Assembly: GCA_902796215.1 (NCBI GenBank)
Contig: CADBNY010000093.1
Span: 1-8,942 of the forward strand
Source of the DNA: an uncultured Erysipelotrichaceae bacterium
GTDB taxonomy: Bacteria > Bacillota_I > Bacilli_A > RF39 > UBA660
Reading direction: 5' to 3'
DNA length: 8,942 bases
In this document: in pieces, positions 6,701 through 8,942 of the stretch
Position numbering within the stretch: the first letter of the stretch is position 1
Layout of the letters: the number at the start of each line of letters is the position of its first letter
Translations under genes and position numbers: made by a program
The notes under the pieces: generated by a model
Seen by the model: the letters and a program-made list of their open reading frames with translations, nothing else
The model's database searches: none
Told to the model about the DNA's origin: nothing

Positions 6701-7189
6701 ATGAAAAAGAAAAGTATAATAATGATTATATTAATAATTATTTGGTGTTTTATTATATTTTATGCAAGTAGTAAAACAAGTAATGAAAGTAACGGTAAAA
6801 GTAAAGAATTAATATATAACACTTCAAAAGAAATTGTAAAAATAACAAACTTTTTCCATATAACAAAAATAGATTTAAATGATGAAAAATATTTTCAAAA
6901 AATAGTAAAAAAATTAAATTATCCTATACGCAAATGTGCCCATGCTAGTGTCTATTTTGTTTTATCAATTCTTTTTATATTATTATTAAATAGTTTTTCA
7001 ATATCCTTAAAAAAAGCTTTAATAATAACAATTAGTTTATGCTTTTTATATTCTATAACAGATGAAGTTCATCAAACTTTTGTAAAAGGAAGAACAGGTC
7101 AATTCAGTGATTGTGTAATTGATACATTAGGAGCAGTAATAGGAAGCAAGCTAACTTTAACAATAATAAAAAGAAAACGAAAAGTATGA
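6701..7189 (+). CDS. VanZ-family integral membrane protein
   Basis: A 162-residue VanZ-like protein. A hydrophobic N-terminal helix (about 5-22) ends in YASSKTS. A polar extracytoplasmic-type segment follows (about 25-75), then the signature RKCAHASVYFVL (77-88), a second helix (about 80-97), a third (about 105-120) running into TDEVHQTFVKGR (120-131), and a last one after SDCVIDTLGAVIG (136-148). The Arg-Lys/His, Asp-Glu-x-His-Gln and Asp-x-x-x-Asp residues are the conserved ones of the family. VanZ of Tn1546 gives low-level teicoplanin resistance, but most chromosomal homologues have no known job. AAGGAG (6690-6695) lies 5 nt before the ATG. No good promoter was found between the dfr terminator and this gene, so expression may depend on readthrough. 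The gene ends with TGA, showing that TGA is a stop here. Confidence 0.9.
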   Translation: MKKKSIIMIILIIIWCFIIFYASSKTSNESNGKSKELIYNTSKEIVKITNFFHITKIDLNDEKYFQKIVKKLNYPIRKCAHASVYFVLSILFILLLNSFSISLKKALIITISLCFLYSITDEVHQTFVKGRTGQFSDCVIDTLGAVIGSKLTLTIIKRKRKV

Positions 7190-7217
7190 CTAGAAACGTA
7201 AAAAGATGAAACTTTCG

Positions 7218-7246
7218 TTGAAAAATCAAGAAATTTTGTCTATAAT
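7218..7246 (+). promoter_or_regulatory. Sigma-A promoter for parE
   Basis: TTGAAA (7218-7223) and TATAAT (7241-7246) are separated by an optimal 17-bp spacer, matching consensus at 11 of 12 positions. Transcription would start near 7253, about 25 nt before the ATG at 7278. This gives parE, and presumably a downstream parC outside the window, its own promoter. Confidence 0.82.
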
Positions 7247-7277
7247 AAAATATAGTGAAAATTAGGAGTGATAAAAA

Positions 7278-8942
7278 ATGACTGCAAAATATGATGCATC
7301 TTCGATAAAAATATTAGAAGGACTAGAAGCTGTTCGCAAACGTCCAGGAATGTATATTGGCTCAACAGATAAAAGAGGACTTCACCATCTAATATGGGAA
7401 ATAGTAGATAATGCAGTAGATGAAGCAATTAATGGCTTTGGAGACTATATTAAAATTACACTCCATAAAGATGGCTCTGTAAGCGTAGAAGATCATGGTC
7501 GTGGAGTACCAACAGGAATGCACGAATCTGGAAAAAGCACCCCAGAAGTAATTTATACAGTACTTCATGCTGGTGGTAAATTTGAAAGTGATGGCTATAA
7601 AGTATCAGGAGGACTACATGGAGTAGGTTCTTCTGTTGTTAATGCACTATCAAAATGGATGGAAGTAACAATAAAAAGAGATAAAGAAGAATCATACATT
7701 CGTTTTGAAGATGGAGGACATGTAGCAGTACCTTTAAAAAAAGTTGGAACAACCAACAAAACAGGAACAACAGTTCGTTTTATGCCAGATGACACCATTT
7801 TTTCAACAACTCATTTTTCTTATACAACAGTATGTGAAAGAATGCAAGAATCAGCTTATCTATTAAAAGGAATTACAATCGAAGTAATAGATGAAGAAGA
7901 TGAAAGAGATGCTAAATTTCATTACGAACGTGGAATTGAAGAATATGTAGAGGATTTAAATAAAGGAAAAAACACTTTAAATAAGGTCTTATCTTTTTCA
8001 GGAACAAAAGAAAAAATAGAAGTAGATATTTCAATGCAATATACAGACACATATGATGAAAAAATAATATCTTTTGTAAATAATGTAAAAACAATCGATG
8101 GAGGAAGTCACGAAGTAGGTTTTAAGACAGCCTTAACTAGAGTTTTTAATGACTATGCAAAAACTAATGGTTTTGTAAAGGGAAACGCCAAAGCATTTGA
8201 AGGTAGTGACGTAAGAGAAGGACTAACTGCTATCATTAGTTTAAAGATACCTGAAGGAATCTTACAATTTGAAGGACAAACAAAAGGCAAATTAGGAACC
8301 CCACAAGCTAAACCAGCTGTTGAAGGAATTGTGACGGACCAATTGAGAGTTTATTTAGAAGAAAACAAAGCAATCGCAACAGAAATTATCAATAAAAGTT
8401 TAAAAAGCAAAATAGCCAGAGAAGCAGCAAGAAAAGCTAGAGAAGAAGCAAGAAAAGGTACTTCCAAGAAGAGAGAAGAAAGATCCCTTTCTGGAAAATT
8501 AGCTCCAGCTCAAAGTAAAGAAAAAGATAAAAAAGAATTGTTCCTAGTCGAAGGAGATTCAGCAGGAGGTTCTGCTAAACAAGGAAGAGATAGACGTTAT
8601 CAAGCAATTCTTCCTCTAAGAGGAAAAGTATTAAATACTGAAAAAACAAAAGAAGAAGATATCTTAAAGAACGAAGAAATTAATACCATGATTTATACTA
8701 TAGGAGCTGGATATGGTTCGAATTTTGACATTAAAGATTGCGAATATAGTAAGGTCATTATCATGTCAGATGCTGATGAAGATGGAGGACATATTCAATG
8801 CCTATTATTAACATTCTTCTATCGTTATATGAAACCATTAATTGAAGACGGAAGACTTTTTGTTGCCTTACCACCACTATTTAAAATACAAAGTGGTAAA
8901 GAAATAGAATATGCATACACTGTAGAAGAAATGAAAGAAAAA
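7278..8942 (+). CDS. parE: DNA topoisomerase IV subunit B (3' partial)
   Basis: The ATPase subunit of topoisomerase IV, which works with ParC to unlink daughter chromosomes and relax supercoils in the cytoplasm. The frame is open from the ATG at 7278, with AGGAG (7264-7268) upstream, to the window edge, giving 555 of the usual 640-650 or so residues. GHKL ATPase motifs are EIVDNAVDEA (41-50), EDHGRGVP (71-78), GGLHGVGSS (111-119) and GTTVRFMPD. The Toprim motifs are EGDSAGGSA (starting at Glu425) and the metal-binding DADEDG (498-503). ParE rather than GyrB is favoured by LEGLEAVRKRPGMYIGSTD, the GGHIQ context after DADEDG, NTEKTKEEDILKNEE, and MKPLIEDGRLFVALPPL. Gly504 replaces the usual Ala of DGAHI. 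Assignment against GyrB rests on remembered family patterns, but the type II topoisomerase B identity is certain. Confidence 0.88.
   Translation, partial: MTAKYDASSIKILEGLEAVRKRPGMYIGSTDKRGLHHLIWEIVDNAVDEAINGFGDYIKITLHKDGSVSVEDHGRGVPTGMHESGKSTPEVIYTVLHAGGKFESDGYKVSGGLHGVGSSVVNALSKWMEVTIKRDKEESYIRFEDGGHVAVPLKKVGTTNKTGTTVRFMPDDTIFSTTHFSYTTVCERMQESAYLLKGITIEVIDEEDERDAKFHYERGIEEYVEDLNKGKNTLNKVLSFSGTKEKIEVDISMQYTDTYDEKIISFVNNVKTIDGGSHEVGFKTALTRVFNDYAKTNGFVKGNAKAFEGSDVREGLTAIISLKIPEGILQFEGQTKGKLGTPQAKPAVEGIVTDQLRVYLEENKAIATEIINKSLKSKIAREAARKAREEARKGTSKKREERSLSGKLAPAQSKEKDKKELFLVEGDSAGGSAKQGRDRRYQAILPLRGKVLNTEKTKEEDILKNEEINTMIYTIGAGYGSNFDIKDCEYSKVIIMSDADEDGGHIQCLLLTFFYRYMKPLIEDGRLFVALPPLFKIQSGKEIEYAYTVEEMKEK

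Noticed and set aside
7176..7219. Long-range hairpin AACGAAA with TTTCGTT after the vanZ-like gene as a terminator
   Set aside because: The stem is only 7 bp with a loop of about 30 bases and no T-tract; it also runs into the parE -35 element.
7240..8094. Minus-strand open frames opposite parE and its promoter
   Set aside because: parE is strongly recognisable on the + strand across the whole stretch, and these frames have no ribosome site or family resemblance.
7278..8942. Assignment as gyrB instead of parE
   Set aside because: Motif context (GGHIQ, NTEK..DILKNEE, MKPLIEDGRLFVALPPL) fits ParE better; a search against both families and sight of parC or gyrA downstream would settle it.

Overview
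The window is AT-rich (roughly one third G+C by eye) and looks like chromosome of a low-G+C Gram-positive (Bacillota) bacterium, probably a gut-type Bacilli or Clostridia lineage. The signs are strong purine-rich ribosome binding sites, near-consensus sigma-A promoters, a class B sortase with a sorting-signal protein, and A/T-ending codons. TGA is used as a stop (gene ending at 7189), so the standard bacterial code applies. No species can be named from the sequence. Every gene is on the + strand, gaps are all about 110 bases or less, and no RNA gene, CRISPR array, insertion sequence or phage gene was seen.

Layout. (1) 1-3773: the 3' part of a giant surface protein, with at least 12 complete Cna_B-type domains and a C-terminal PPKTG sorting signal; its start lies upstream of the window. 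(2) 3845-4573: a class B sortase with its own consensus promoter, placed directly after the surface protein's terminator. (3) 4665-6098: a PHP-domain metallophosphoesterase-like protein with a coiled-coil-like middle and a C-terminal membrane anchor. (4) 6139-6609: a dihydrofolate reductase of the 'KGEQ' (Glu27) type, probably cotranscribed with the PHP gene. (5) 6701-7189: a small VanZ-family membrane protein. (6) 7278-8942: the first 555 codons of topoisomerase IV subunit B (parE), cut by the window end.

How they fit together. The surface protein and sortase form a plausible substrate/enzyme pair: PPKTG is the type of motif known for Clostridioides difficile SrtB, and the adjacent sortase is class B. 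All 12 complete Cna_B domains keep the Lys, Glu and Asn expected for an internal isopeptide bond, so the protein should be a stiff, protease-resistant stalk fixed to the wall. The sortase has its His and Cys but no Arg after the Cys, which is unusual. The PHP protein lacks some expected metal ligands and carries a membrane tail, making it the least explained gene here. The dfr, vanZ and parE genes look like ordinary housekeeping or intrinsic-resistance genes. Two consecutive junctions place a terminator's T-tract directly against, or overlapping, the next promoter.
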